Assembly: GCA_024220505.1 (NCBI GenBank)
Contig: JAKZZE010000006.1
Location: 434,001 to 498,000 of the forward strand
Length of the DNA stretch: 64,000 nucleotides
Reading direction: 5' to 3'
DNA from: Rhizopus arrhizus
Lineage: Eukaryota > Mucoromycota > Mucoromycetes > Mucorales > Rhizopodaceae
Positions 1 through 12,836 of the stretch are shown in pieces. Position numbers and translations under genes: made by a program. A model generated the notes under the pieces. That model worked only from the letters and a program-made list of their open reading frames with translations. It did no database searches and was not told the origin of the DNA. Every line of letters starts with the position of its first letter. Position 1 is the first letter of the stretch.

Positions 1-601
1 CTAAATAAACTAATATAATTCCTTTTGTTACGACCGCTTATTTTTTTTTTTTTATGAAATGAATCTTTTGTATGTAGGCTATGTCAACCTAACAAATAAA
101 CTTCACATGCGTTTTTCTCAAGGGTTTGTTTGGAAATTACAATTGGCAGATAGCATTTAAAAGATAGCAACAGGCATAAAAGTTTTATAAATTTACGCAT
201 ATGTTTGATATTGTCGCAATTTGATTGTCTACTACATTAACTTGGATAGTTAATACAAAATAAGTTGATAACTGTTTAGAAATCATTTTTATATACACTG
301 AAACTCAATAATCAACAGTGATTTACACAAGTGACAATTTCCCTTAAAAAAGAAAAATAGCATATGTCAATACTATATGTAAATCACACTTTTCTTTCTT
401 CTTATTATATGCCTATACTCAACTTGTAATGATCAAAATAAATTAACATTTGTAGTTGATATGTTAGAGATTAAATAGGATCTTTTTATGATACCAAAAA
501 GTAATGCATAATTGGATGTGATAGTTTTATGCAATCATAATTCAAACACCGCTATCGTGTATTTTTGTTTTTAATCTGGGAAAAAAAAAAAGCTTTACTT
601 T
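1..601. other. Intergenic, upstream of the thioesterase gene
   Basis: AT-rich sequence with T and A runs, including one at about 50-63 and one just before the start at 602. No ORF with protein-like composition and no RNA gene was recognised. It presumably contains the thioesterase promoter, but no specific site can be supported. Confidence 0.6.
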
Positions 602-2367
602 ATGCCTTCGTTTATCAATTCTGCTTATGAACAAATACGCTCGCTATGGATACGTACAATATTATTCATAACACACCCCATCTTTCAACGTTTATTGCCT
701 GACCCCTACACTAAAGCGGGTAACGTTCGCGTAGACACAAAGCCAGCTCATGCCAGCCGAATAACAATGACTGAAATTATTTCTCCTGACCAGTGTGATT
801 TAAAGGTACACATCGCTTCAATCCATTTTTCACTCTTTTACAAGATATGTAAACTAAATGGATTTAGGGGTTTGCATATGCTGGTACAATATTAAGCTGG
901 ATAGATATTGCTGCTGGAATAGCGGCCAAACGACATGCAGTATCACCCTCGGTAACGTTTTGCTTCCAAAAGTCTTACTCTTTTAAATTTTTTTTTGAGG
1001 GGGTATTCTGAACATGTATTAACATTTGTTTGAAAAAGGTTACTCGCTCAGTGGATGATGTTGCTTTTTTACATCCAGTTAAAGTAGGAGATATTGTAAG
1101 GTGAACATGTAAAAACCAACATGCAAGGCGAGCTAACCTATAAAAAGGTATCTATTCAAGCTTCAGTAAACAAATCATGGAAAACATCCATGGAAGTAGG
1201 AGTGAAGGTAGAAGCCGAGTCACCAATAACCAACGAGCGATTCTTTGTTGCCCATGCCTATTTGACATTTGTTGCCCTATCCCCACGACCCACGGCGAAA
1301 ACGCATGTAGGAAGGGTACTATCGGAATATCAGCCTATCAGAGTACCTGAACTTATTCCAACGTCATCCATGGAAATCAATCGATTTGAAATGGCCGAAA
1401 AGAGAAGACAGGCCAGATTTGGACAAAAGAAGGTAGATTATCAAGAGATTAGGAACCGAATGAGAGAGTGGTCACAAGGGTTAAGAACAATGGCTGATGA
1501 GATAGCGCCCATCAAAGAACATCCCAGTTACTCTGTTGTTGAACATGCTTCACCAGATATGCAAAACACCCAAGAAGAAGGATCAGAAGAGGAGGATACG
1601 ATTGTAGTACACAAGCTAGAAAGACGGTTTTCTCAAGACCCACGTATGGTGCAGCAGATCAAAGAGAAACTGATGGATGCTACATTTGCAGAAGTGGTAG
1701 AGTTGGTGATGCCCCAACACGCCAATACGCTTTCTATTACTTTTGGTGGACAAATTATGGCTTGGATGGAGCTTTGTGCTCGTGTGAGTGCGAATCGTTT
1801 GGCTAAAGCTTATTTGTTGACAGCAAGGTAAGATCTTGGTGTACGTGTGTGAAGAGACCATGTACAAATAGGATTGAACCCTTTTTCTAATCCACTGAAA
1901 TCTATAGTATCGATAGCTTGAATTTCATAGCAAGTTCTGGTGTAGGAGATGTGGTAACTATAAGGTCAGTTGTATCAAGGTCATTCAACTCTTCTATGGA
2001 GGTTTATGTAAGCGTAGAAGCAGGTAAAATCTATATTTGAAGAATAGCCAAGGTTTTATCGTTAATGTATTTAGAAAACTTATCAACGGGAGAAACAAAA
2101 TTTACAAATGATGGATTCTTTACAATAAGTAAAAAAAAAAAAGAAACAAAAAAAAAAAAAGATTAAATAGGATTTATATTAACATATATTTTAGCTGCTG
2201 TCGATCAAGAGAATGTTCCTGTAGTGATACCAAGAATTATTCCGCAAACAAAAGCTGAAGTAGCTTTATATGAGGGCGGCCATGATAGACGTTTAAAACG
2301 TTTGCATCAACGTCAGGAACTGATTACTTTAGTGAAAAATTCTTCTAAGGCATCTACCAAATCATAG
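602..2367 (+). CDS. Acyl-CoA thioesterase with two hotdog domains (ACOT11/12 type)
   Basis: Predicted to hydrolyse acyl-CoA (or acetyl-CoA) to free acid and CoA. Exons read as 602-805, 868-951, 1039-1095, 1148 to about 1828, then two more to the stop at 2365-2367. Hotdog domain 1 begins with SRITMTEIISPDQ and continues through AYAGTILSWIDIAAGIAAKR and VNKSWKTSMEVGVKVEAE. Domain 2 repeats the pattern with MPQHANTLSITFGGQIMAWME and SFNSSMEVYVSVEAE. Between them lies a charged linker (about residues 190-260 of the spliced protein). This duplicated hotdog plan is that of the ACOT11/ACOT12 family. The START lipid domain of the animal enzymes is absent. The ATG at 1121 lies inside an intron of 52 bases, because exon joining restores VGDIVSIQASVNKSW. 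The N-terminal 35 residues are hydrophobic and basic and could be an organelle signal or membrane patch. The substrate is not determinable. Confidence 0.85.
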
Positions 2368-3147
2368 AGTATTGTGTAATTTCAATAAAGTACAGTTATC
2401 TGCCATCCAGATGTTTACGCATTGAATAATATAGCTTTGTTAATCGAATGCCTTTTGAGATACTGTTTACCATCATCTCCTCTTTTATAGGTCGGAAAAT
2501 CCTGATCGAATAACCTCAAGAAATGCAATACAGAAATTTTATTACTTAGACCTGAGAATAATATGTACGCTTTAGAGAAAAGCAATTACAGATCGGATTC
2601 ATTAGAGTCAGTTTTATTGTTGATGTTGATACTTTTTGAGGAGGTAGTGGTATAATCAGTAAACAGGTCTATCCTATGAGAAACCCTATAGGGATTGTAT
2701 AAACTGTTGAAACACCTGAGGCTTCACCTGCTACTGATTCTTCATCGACATACGCCTGGACTCAAAACTTGTTTTTAACTTCTCTGCATCGGACACATGG
2801 TTTAAAAATAAAACTTGTTTGATAATAATGGATCTTTTTACACTGAAAACAAAACAGATATGCTTGTATAATCCAATTTGATCAGAACATGAATAACCCT
2901 ATTCTATCAAGTAACAATATAATTGAGAGTTGTCAACAAAGGAGTCACATCTAGAAGATTATTGCAAATTATGTTGTCATAAAAAATCAAGTAGCTTATA
3001 TTATATAAAAAAGGCGTGGTTTATTGTTGATGTTATTTGTAAACTATGTCGACCGAGATCAATGTTGCTGGACACCACTGTCTGCTGTTGTGATCATCAT
3101 TGTTCTCTAATATTTAACTTCTTTCAGCTTTCTATCACTTTCTATAG
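2368..3147. other. Intergenic, probably decayed repeat DNA
   Basis: No intact gene was seen. The stretch leads into a retroelement-like ORF and has many stops in all frames. A short ORF at 2930-3202 has no recognisable composition and overlaps the next relic. Confidence 0.5.
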
Positions 3148-3750
3148 ATGTTTACCTTATTTAGAAGCCCTCGCAATGCTCCACAACAGCAAGCAGGCTT
3201 AGCTGCTGCCCATGCTGAGATACGCAAGTTACAACAAGAAAATGCTTTCATACAGAAACAAATTGCTCCGAAGCCGTCAACCACAGACGTCCCACCTTCT
3301 CCATCTAGACACACAACATCGTCAATTGTTTTCCCCACACCATCTAAGCGCTTTTCATCGCCTAACAACATCTCCCCTCCTCCGCCTAAGGTTGCTAAGC
3401 CTGAACGCAATAATTCCCAACTTAGCCTGACTGCTACTGCCAGGCGAACCAACAGGCTTAAACTTATCCATGTTCCTGTTCTATACTGCCTCCCTCTACA
3501 GCAATTGTGCTCTAACCTTTGCAGATTACACATCAACGTTTATCAAATTCTGGATATTCATTATTCGGATAGAAACTCAGCCAGCTTTCTTATTCACCAT
3601 TGCAAATTCAACACCCCAGTCGATCCTTCGATCATTCGCGACCCTACTTTCATCAATGAACCCACTGAGACTGTAGATACAACATGTTCTAGTCATTTTA
3701 CAGGATTAGAAGGTGACTCGAAATGTCGGCCTGATGTAAAGTATAACTAA
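3148..3750 (+). pseudogene. Gag/ORF1-like retroelement fragment
   Basis: A 200-residue ORF that is richer in GC than its surroundings. It starts with MFTLFRSPRNAPQQQ, followed by a short coiled-coil stretch (AEIRKLQQENAFIQKQ), a proline/serine-rich linker, and then INVYQILDIHYSDRN and DPSIIRDPTFINEP. This arrangement resembles ORF1/gag-like proteins that are repeated in Mucoromycota genomes. That comparison is from memory and was not searched. No reverse transcriptase or zinc knuckle follows, and the next kilobase is full of stops, so it is most likely the 5' stump of a dead retroelement. No function is claimed for the fragment. Confidence 0.5.
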
Positions 3751-4746
3751 ACTTTATCAAACAGCCAAAAAAAAAAAAAAGATTATGTGGTGGTAAGTTC
3801 AAGCACCCAGACAGTTCAACGGATATGACCTTTTAAAGTTTTCTATTGAATTGCAGATTATGATAAACTGATTGGTTGAATCTGATGCTGGTTCTCCAGT
3901 TGTATTTGATCTTTTAATAGGAGGGTCTGCTTGGTCAACTTACAAAATGAATCTCAAAGCTCTCGTGGTATGCAGGACGATTAGATTGAAATAGTTTTAC
4001 TTTTCAAGAAGTCTGTATGACTTTGATCTTTGTAATTTTATTCCTTCTATTTGTCAGTTCAGTGCATTTATCAATGAACAAATACACCATCACAAAATAA
4101 AAATAAAAAAAAAGAGGGAGCAAATATGAGTAGTGGTCAGGCCAGATAGCTCGTCATCACTGGCATCTGAGTAACCTGCTTTTCACTATAAAACTACCTG
4201 ATAAATTTTTTATGATGGTATCCTTATTGGACAGCTTTGGACTTTATTACTTACTGTGATCAGAATCAAAAGAGCGATTTCGTTTGATTGAACATTTTCA
4301 AAAATTCATTTATTTTTTTTTACCACTGTCTGCTGAAAATCCAGTGTATGGTGACTCATTTTATGATAGAGTCAAAAATTAAGCTGGTAGTTGTGATCTG
4401 AGGAACAGATTTTGTGACTCAGATTGTTGATGTTGTAGTCGACTTGTCAACAAGTACTGTCGATTGAAAAGCAAGTAATAAAAAAAACTTTAGAGTTGAG
4501 TATTTGTATAAAGTCATACTTTCAAATACAAATCATAATCATCCATCTTGCAATAAACTCAAGAGGGTTGGAACTCAATTCCCCTGCTTATCGCTTTTTG
4601 AATGGAATTTGCATCTGAGATTTTGACTCAGGATTTAGATGTGTCAGTATAGACTGCTTTTTTATTCCCTCAGATTTCTCTGTAAAAAAAAAAAAAATCC
4701 AGTTGGATCATCTTTTTTCATTATTTTTTTCAACAAAAAAAAAACC
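3751..4746. other. Decayed transposon-like DNA
   Basis: No open gene. Around 4500-4640 a broken plus-strand frame reads NTNHNHPSCNKL, which is similar in style to the HNHP motif in FAR1/MULE-type zinc-binding regions. Stops and frame changes surround it. A MULE relic is possible but weakly supported. The last 60 bases contain A/T runs just upstream of the MTD1 start. Confidence 0.35.
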
Positions 4747-5847
4747 ATGTCTTGTAAAACTGTACTTGCTTCAAAGGTCTCTGCTTCTTTCAGGTAAGAT
4801 AGAAATTAACGGTAGATGAGAGTCTTCTTGCTGATAAAAATATATGTAGAAATCAAATCAAACAAGATATTAAGGAGCGTGATATCCACCCAAAATTGGT
4901 CGGTTTTCTGGCCAATGAAGATCCTGCTGCTATGAAATATGCAGAATGGACAGCAAAGACTTGCGCTGAAACAGGTGTCGACTTCGAACTTCGTAAAGTA
5001 TCTAAGATGGACTTGGAAGAAAAGATTACTGAGGCCAACGAGGATAAGTCAGTTAACGGCATCATGGTATATTACCCTGTATTTGGTGGAAAGCAGGTAA
5101 ATTAAACAAACAATAGAGAGAAAGAGAGAGAAAACAAACAATATATTTTTTTAGGATTTGTATCTTCAAAGCTGTGTCAGTGAACTTAAAGATGTTGAAG
5201 GTCTTTGCCATAAATTTGTACATAATGTTTACCATAACGTTCGTTTTATGGACAAGGAAGAAACCATGAAGTGTATTATTCCCTGTACTCCTCTTGCTAT
5301 TGTTAAGGTATGTGTCTTTTATGCAAGTGTGCAATAAAACCTAATTCTATTATAGATTTTGGAATTCATTGGTGTTTATAACACTGTCATTCCATATGGC
5401 AACCGACTTTATGGTCGCACAATCGCTGTTATCAACCGTAGTGAAATTGTTGGTCGCCCTTTGGCTGCCATGCTTGCAAATGACGGTGCCAAGGTCTATT
5501 CGGTTGACGTTAACGGCATTCAATTATTTACAAGAGGAACAGGTATCCATTTGAAGGCCCACAAAGTTGAAGATATCGAAGCTACAGTAGAAGAAGTTAT
5601 CCCACAATGTGATGTTGTCATCACTGGTGTTCCTACACCTAACTATAAGCTTTCTAGCTCTCTATTGAAGGACGGTGTTGTTGCCATCAACTTTTCTTCC
5701 TTTGCCAACTTTGAAGAAGATGTGAAATCACACGCTTCTATTTTTGTTCCTTCTGTTGGTAAAGTAACTGTGGCCATGTTGGAGCGTAATTTGCTCCGTT
5801 TATATGATTATCAAAACGATTTGACTGAAAAGAGCAAGCAACAATAA
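4747..5847 (+). CDS. MTD1: NAD-dependent methylenetetrahydrofolate dehydrogenase
   Basis: Cytosolic enzyme that oxidises 5,10-methylene-THF to 5,10-methenyl-THF with NAD+, in one-carbon and purine metabolism. Four exons (4747-4793, 4850-5096, 5155-5307, 5356-5847) give 312 residues, close to the about 320 of yeast Mtd1. The N-terminal catalytic part contains LVGFLANEDPAAMKYAEWT and GIMVYYPVFGG. The Rossmann part contains RTIAVINRSEIVGRPLAAML followed by an acidic stretch (VYSVDVNGI) typical of NAD binding. The C-terminal part contains DVVITGVP and PSVGKVTVAMLERN. The first exon is short, and its ATG is the only one that joins in frame to exon 2 (SFRNQIKQDIKERDIHP). Gamma-tubulin follows 220 bases downstream on the same strand. 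Confidence 0.95.
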
Positions 5848-6067
5848 TTTAGAATAGAAACTTGCTTGTTTCTTCCTTTTTTTTGTAAATAAAATAACCC
5901 TTTCTTTTTATACTTTATACATTGTTGAAGTCACATCCTAGCATTTAAAATGGCGCTGAATCTTTCTTTTTCTGCACACTTGCCGAAATAAACTTTTTTC
6001 ATTGTTTGTTGCGCGCCCCTCTTTATTTTATTTTATTTTTTCAAAAAGAAAAAGTAAACAATAAAAC

Positions 6068-7785
6068 ATGCCACGCGAAATCATCACACTTCAAGCAGGA
6101 CAATGTGGCAATCAAAGTAAATACCAATTAAAAACTGGCAAGCTCTATATGTTGTTTACATTACATTTTTAGTTGGCAGCGAATTTTGGAAACAAATCTG
6201 TACTGAACACGGCATCAGTAAAGACGGTACTTTGGAAGATTTCGCGACTGAAGGAGGAGACAGAAAAGATGTCTTTTTCTATCAAGTAAATAAAAACTAA
6301 AAAATCCCTCCTTTCATGACATAAAAGTCATTAATTCAATAAAAAAAATATAAATAGGCAGACGATGAGCATTACATTCCTCGTGCATTGCTATTAGATC
6401 TTGAACCAAGAGTAAAAAAAAAAAAAAAGATTAAAATTAAAAAATGTATTAAATGAATAATTATTAGGTGATCAATAATATAAAAGCTTCACCTTTTGCT
6501 AATCTATACAACCCTGAAAATATATTTACCTCAAGTGAAGGAGGAGGAGCAGGAAATACATGGCCAAATGGTTATTCACAAGGAGAAAAAATGTGTGAGG
6601 ATATAATGGACATGGTAGACAGAGAAGCAGACAACAGTGATTCACTGGAAGTAAGAACTTTTATCGAAAAGAAGAGAGGGATCTCTTTATACTAAAGCAA
6701 AGTAGGGTTTTATGCTACTTCACTCTATAGCAGGTGGTACTGGATCTGGATTAGGATCGTTTCTATTGGAGGCATTAAACGACCGTTATCCAAAAAAATT
6801 GATACAAACGTACTCAGTATTTCCAAATTCTGAAGAAGTATCCGATACCGTTGTTCAACCTTATAACAGCATGCTTGCATTAAAACGATTAATTAACAGT
6901 GCTGACAGTGTTGTTGTATTGGATAATGCTGCCTTATCACGCATTGCTACTGATAGATTGCATATTCCGCAACCCACATTTGAGCAAACCAATCAACTCG
7001 TGTCTACCGTCATGTCTTCAAGTACAACAACACTTCGATATCCGGGATACATGAATAATGATCTTGTTGGTATTATTGCTTCATTGATACCTACTCCCAG
7101 ATGTCACTTTTTGACAACCGCATATACACCATTTTCAAGCGAACAAGTAGAAAAAGTAAATTAGCTTTTATGCGTATTTCTTGTTCTTAACTCATTCATT
7201 CTTTATAGGCTAAATCTATTAGAAAAACAACAGTGTTGGATGTGATGAGAAGATTGTTACAACCAAAGAACAGAATGGTATCCACAGTACCATCAAAGCG
7301 CAGTTGCTATATTTCAGTGTTAAATATCATCCAAGGAGAAGTGGACCCAACAGATGTACATAAATCTTTATTACGTATACGTGAAAGAAGATTGGCGTCC
7401 TTTATACCTTGGGGTCCTGCTAGTATCCAGGTGGCCTTATCAAAAAAGTCTCCATATGTTCAAACACCACACCGCGTCAGTGGGCTCATGCTGGCAAACC
7501 ACACAAGTATAGCATCACTTTTCAAGCGTACAAGAGATCAATACGACAGATTAAGAAAGAGAAATGCTTTCTTGGAACAATACAGAAAATTCTCTATCTT
7601 TACTGATGATCTGGACGAATTTGATGATTCTAGGAACGTGGTTCAGGAGCTTATTGATGAATATGAAGCTTGCGAAACCCCAGAATATGTCAACTATGTA
7701 AGTCTTGTTGAGAATAGGTAAAAAAAATGTAAATAACATGTTTGTATAGGGTATGAAGGATGCGTCGCCTATGGAGACAGTATAA
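6068..7785 (+). CDS. TUBG: Gamma-tubulin
   Basis: Component of the gamma-tubulin complex that nucleates microtubules at the spindle pole body. The start [16 protein letters not shown] is the conserved tubulin N-terminus. Exon joins give [30 protein letters not shown] and DLEPRVINNI, which are gamma- rather than alpha- or beta-type residues. The tubulin GTP-binding signature reads GGTGSGLGS. Residues [23 protein letters not shown] and the downstream RGEVDP-like segment also match the family. At least seven exons; the first is 6068-6116 and the last is short, ending [10 protein letters not shown] at 7785. Length of about 450 residues is normal. Housekeeping gene with no sign of truncation. Confidence 0.95.
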
Positions 7786-8011
7786 CTGAAAAAAGCAGAA
7801 TATTTTTTTTTTATATTATTCAATCTTCAACAGCTTTTATTTATGAAATAAATGGTGTGTAAGAAAGAGAAGTGGTAATTTGTATTCAAATGCCCAATAC
7901 ATGTTGATAAAAAATGACAGATTTACAAACAATTCAAATTGAGTTTTTTCGCGTTAGAGTACAAAAAGTCACGCTTCTTTCAATTTATTTCTCTCTTTCC
8001 TAAATATAAAA

Positions 8012-8963
<952 letters not shown>

Positions 8964-9088
8964 ATACACGTCTTTTTTTATATATAGAATAAAATAGCAA
9001 GTGTAACAAGACTTGAGATTTTCATTTTAAAAGCAGTTTGTATTTCCCGTCAGTTTTGCCATTTTTGGTTATCTTTTTGTTGTTTTTA

Positions 9089-12000
9089 ATGAGCAAACGA
9101 TTTCAGAATCTAAACAAGTATAGGAATGCGTTCCCAACAGTTGGTAAAAAAGAGGTGCCTATTCAGTTCCTTTTTGTTTTTATACCGGTGTGTTAACAGA
9201 GACATATGTAAATAGGAATGGTATTCAGACATTTTAGTTGGCACCTCTTCCTCAGATGCATCAAATCTTATTCAAGTGAATCATCGCTGGGTTGCAGTTA
9301 AATGGGGTGGACGTAAGTTGAAAGGGCTATCATAGGTTGATAATGATCATTCATACTCAATAATTTGTATTAAAAGATGGTGGATCGATTGGGCTTTTGC
9401 CACTTAATAAACCAGGGAAGGGGTGTTCGGAAACTGCACGCGTCTTTCACGCCCATGGTTCTGCTTTATCAGATTGGTGCTTTTCTGATTTTGATGATTC
9501 TTTATTGGCCACCGGTGCTGAAGATAGTATGGTAGGATAAAAATGGAAAGAAACACGTCTACACAATAGATAATTGACTTGACTTCTTAATTAGATTAAG
9601 CTGTGGAAGATCGGTGAAGATCAAGATCCTAATTGTCAAATGTCTGTGAAGACACCTTCGAGAAGAGTTGATATGCTGAGATTTCATCCCACTACTGATC
9701 AAGTAAGTTGATCATGAAGCAAAAGGAGAAAAAAATATTAATGCAATGAATGCATATTAGATTATTACATCCCTGGGTAATGACGGTAAGCAAGTTTGCA
9801 TATGGGACGTAGAGAAATCTACAAAAGCATTGGATGTTTCAGGAACAAGCCCATTTCATTCGTTCTCCTGGAAATCTGACGGATCATTATTGGCAACCTC
9901 TGGAAAAGCAGTAATCAACATCTGGGATCCTAGATCAAACAAAGATCCTGTATCGGTAAGCTTTTTTTTGTTATTTAGCACAAAAGATTACTTTGTTGAT
10001 TACATTTATTTCTTCTGTCAGACTGGTCCAGGTCATCCAGGAATTAAGGGCTCAAAGCCTATCTGGCTTGGTAGCTCTAATTATATATTCAGCATTGGTA
10101 CAGACAAGGTTTGTAAAGAGCGATTAAAAAAAAGAAAAGAAAAAAGATACAAATGATCTAACATTTCAAAACAGTTCCACAGTCGTCAATACGCACTGTG
10201 GGATAGTCGCGATTTATCTAAACCCTTGATTTCTAATGGGCTCGATACATCTACTGGCACTTTATTGCCTTTATTTGATGAAGATACTGAAACCATTTAT
10301 TTGATCAGTAAAGGTGATTCTATTATTCGATCGCTACAAATATCCAACCTGTATACCGATCCTACAATGGAGCTCGTTACAGCTCATGGACCCAATGAAA
10401 TCATATACGGTGGAGCTTTGCTGCCAAAGCATTCTCTTGATGTCATGCATGCAGAGATTGCTAGGGTCATGGCAATCTCTGGTAACTCTGTTATTCCGAT
10501 ATCCTACAATGTTCCAAAAAAGGTAAACTTTAGAAATAAATTTACACAATTTCATGCAATCATTATTGATATTCGCTATAAAGTCATATCTTGATTTTGA
10601 TGCTAGTCTGTTTCCTGACACTAAAGGGACAGGTAACCCGTGATGAATTAACGTACATAGCAATATACAATTGGCTAATTTTTTACATTAATCACAAAGT
10701 GCCATCTTTGAGTAGCTCAGAATGGTTAGAAGGAAAAACAGCTAATGTCGCAAAAGTATCTCTAGATCCAGCAAAGGTATCTCAATTAAAGAAACAGGAA
10801 GAACAGCAACCAATCGAGATATCTCAATCAAGAAGTAAAACACCAGTTGCTGAAGCACCAACTGTAGATCAAAGGAAAATCAATGAAGACAAAACAGTAG
10901 TTGATGAAGAAAAACAATCATTTTTGAAAAATGTGGAGGTCAAGGAGAATTTGAGCAAGCCCAACGAATCCTCTGATGCTGTGGAATTTGAGCAAAGAGT
11001 TGAAACAACTACTGAAGCAATCAAGTCCCCTATTACTCCTTCAGTTGCACATAAGACCTTGCCCAAATATGGATCTACAGGTATCTCAGCATACAAGTAT
11101 ATTTCTGGAAAAGTTTATCATCCTAGCACTCATTTTGATGACCTGAGAGGTCTCAGTATCAACAAAAGTGGCGACTGTGATTTGATTCAAGTAAAAAGGA
11201 GAAAAGCTTATAGACTAAATGTATATTAAAAGCTTATTTATTGTTGTAGACAAGTAACAAATTCATTGCTGTTCCTATTTCTGGACCTGGTGGTCGTGTC
11301 GGTATTATTAATGCCCAGAAGCCTGGTCGCCTTCCCACTCATATTCCTTGTGTGCTTTGTGGATCTGAAGTGACTAATTTCAAGTTTGATCCATTCGACC
11401 ATAATAGACTAGTAACTGTATCTCTTGATAACAAAATACGTGTATGGGATATTCCGGATGCTGGTATCGAAGAGGACTTGGAAGAACCACAACACATATT
11501 AGCAGGTAGGCGTGCTTGAAAGACACTTTCAAGCAAAATCTTAGTTTAATTTTCTTTTAGATATTTCTATGGACAAGCTACACTTACTTGAATTCCATCC
11601 TACTTCAAAGGATGTTCTTTTGACTGTATCACAGGATATAGATAACCCAACCATCCGTATCTGGGACCTGAAAGAGAAGATAGCAAAATTAAAGTTTGAT
11701 GGCGTTCATAAAGGCATTATTTTCAGCAGTACCTGGAGTCTGGATGGTAGACAACTTGTCACCACAAGTAAAGAGAAAGTCATCCGAATTTTAGATGCCA
11801 GAACAGGAAAGGTGCTTTCTGAAGGCCCATCTCACAACAGCCTGAGACCCTCATGTGCACGTTGGCTTGATAATTCTGGTGAACTTATTGCTAGCGTTGG
11901 TTTTGGTACTGGGTCATCTCGCGAACTGTTACTCTATCGTAGCAGTGATTTGTCAAAGCCTATAGCAAGACAAATGATTGATATCTCTCCCAGCATAATG

Positions 12001-12710
12001 AGTATTCATTTCGATCAAGATTGCCATATCTTGTATGCTGCTGGACGAGGAGACAGAACAATACACTGCTACGAAATAGAGAATAACACGTTTATTTCTT
12101 TACCAAAAATAGAAGCAGGATCTCTTCAGCAAGGCTTTGCTTTCTTGCCAAAGAAGGTCTGTAACGTGAAGGAAATTGAAATCGCCAAGTTTTATAGACT
12201 TACTTCAACCTCTATTGAACCTGTTGGGGTTCATGTGCCACGAGCTAGAGTAAGTCAAAAAAAGAAGAATGATTACTATTCGTTCTTTGCTAATGTTTTT
12301 TTTTATCGCAAAGTCTGAATACTTTCAAGACGACATTTTTGTGCCGACATTAGACACGGACCACTATTCTCAAGAAGCATGTGATTGGTTTAATGGAAGC
12401 GATAAAGAATTGAATGTTATTTCATTACAACCTAAAGACATGGAACCATGTAAGTGCCTTTCATATTGTTTTATGTATTTAGTTGTGCTGATATATGATG
12501 TCGGTAGTATCTGTCGCCCCACCCCCTGCATCTCAAGCTAAAGCAAAAGCAAAATTTGAAATGGGCAAAAAGTTTGTTAGCGAAGAAGAAAAAAGAAAAC
12601 AGCTTATGGATCGCATGTTTAGTACTGCAAAAGAAGTTGATGATGATGAAGCACAGAAACCTGTTAAATCTGAAGAGGAAGAAGTTCTCGATGAAGAATG
12701 GGATGAGTAG
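9089..12710 (+). CDS. CORO7: Tandem-propeller coronin (coronin-7/POD-1 type)
   Basis: Actin-associated or trafficking coronin built from two seven-bladed WD40 propellers in one chain. Half 1 starts with MSKRFQNLNKYRNAFP and includes EWYSDILVG, VNHRWVAVKWGG, GSALSDWCFSDFD and KLWKIGED, and it ends with the coronin-specific LDFDASLFPDTKGT and SEWLEGK. A charged linker (about 10740-11060) follows. Half 2 includes ISGKVYHPSTHFDDLRGL, NKFIAVPISGPGGR, NKIRVWDIPD and RIWDLKEK, and it closes with SEYFQDDIFVPT and EACDWF. The tail is acidic and ends DEEWDE, resembling the acidic tryptophan tail of coronin-7 that contacts Arp2/3. At least ten exons; the protein is about 940 residues. Ascomycete coronins have one propeller, so this is a different subtype. 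It ends 126 bases from the convergent HFM1 gene. Confidence 0.92.
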
Positions 12711-12836
12711 ATTGTCTTGATACTAATGTAACATCTTGCAATAAACGAAGTTTTATATTTTACAATGATTTAAGTATTTATAATATATAAGAGCCTTTAT
12801 TTTACTTATTGCAAATACAATATCTTTCATAAATCT

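Noticed and set aside
1121..1147. Met at 1121 as the start of a separate thioesterase gene
   Set aside because: This segment is within a 52-base intron. Splicing 1095 to 1148 restores the conserved VGDIVSIQASVNKSW and joins it to the upstream hotdog exons.
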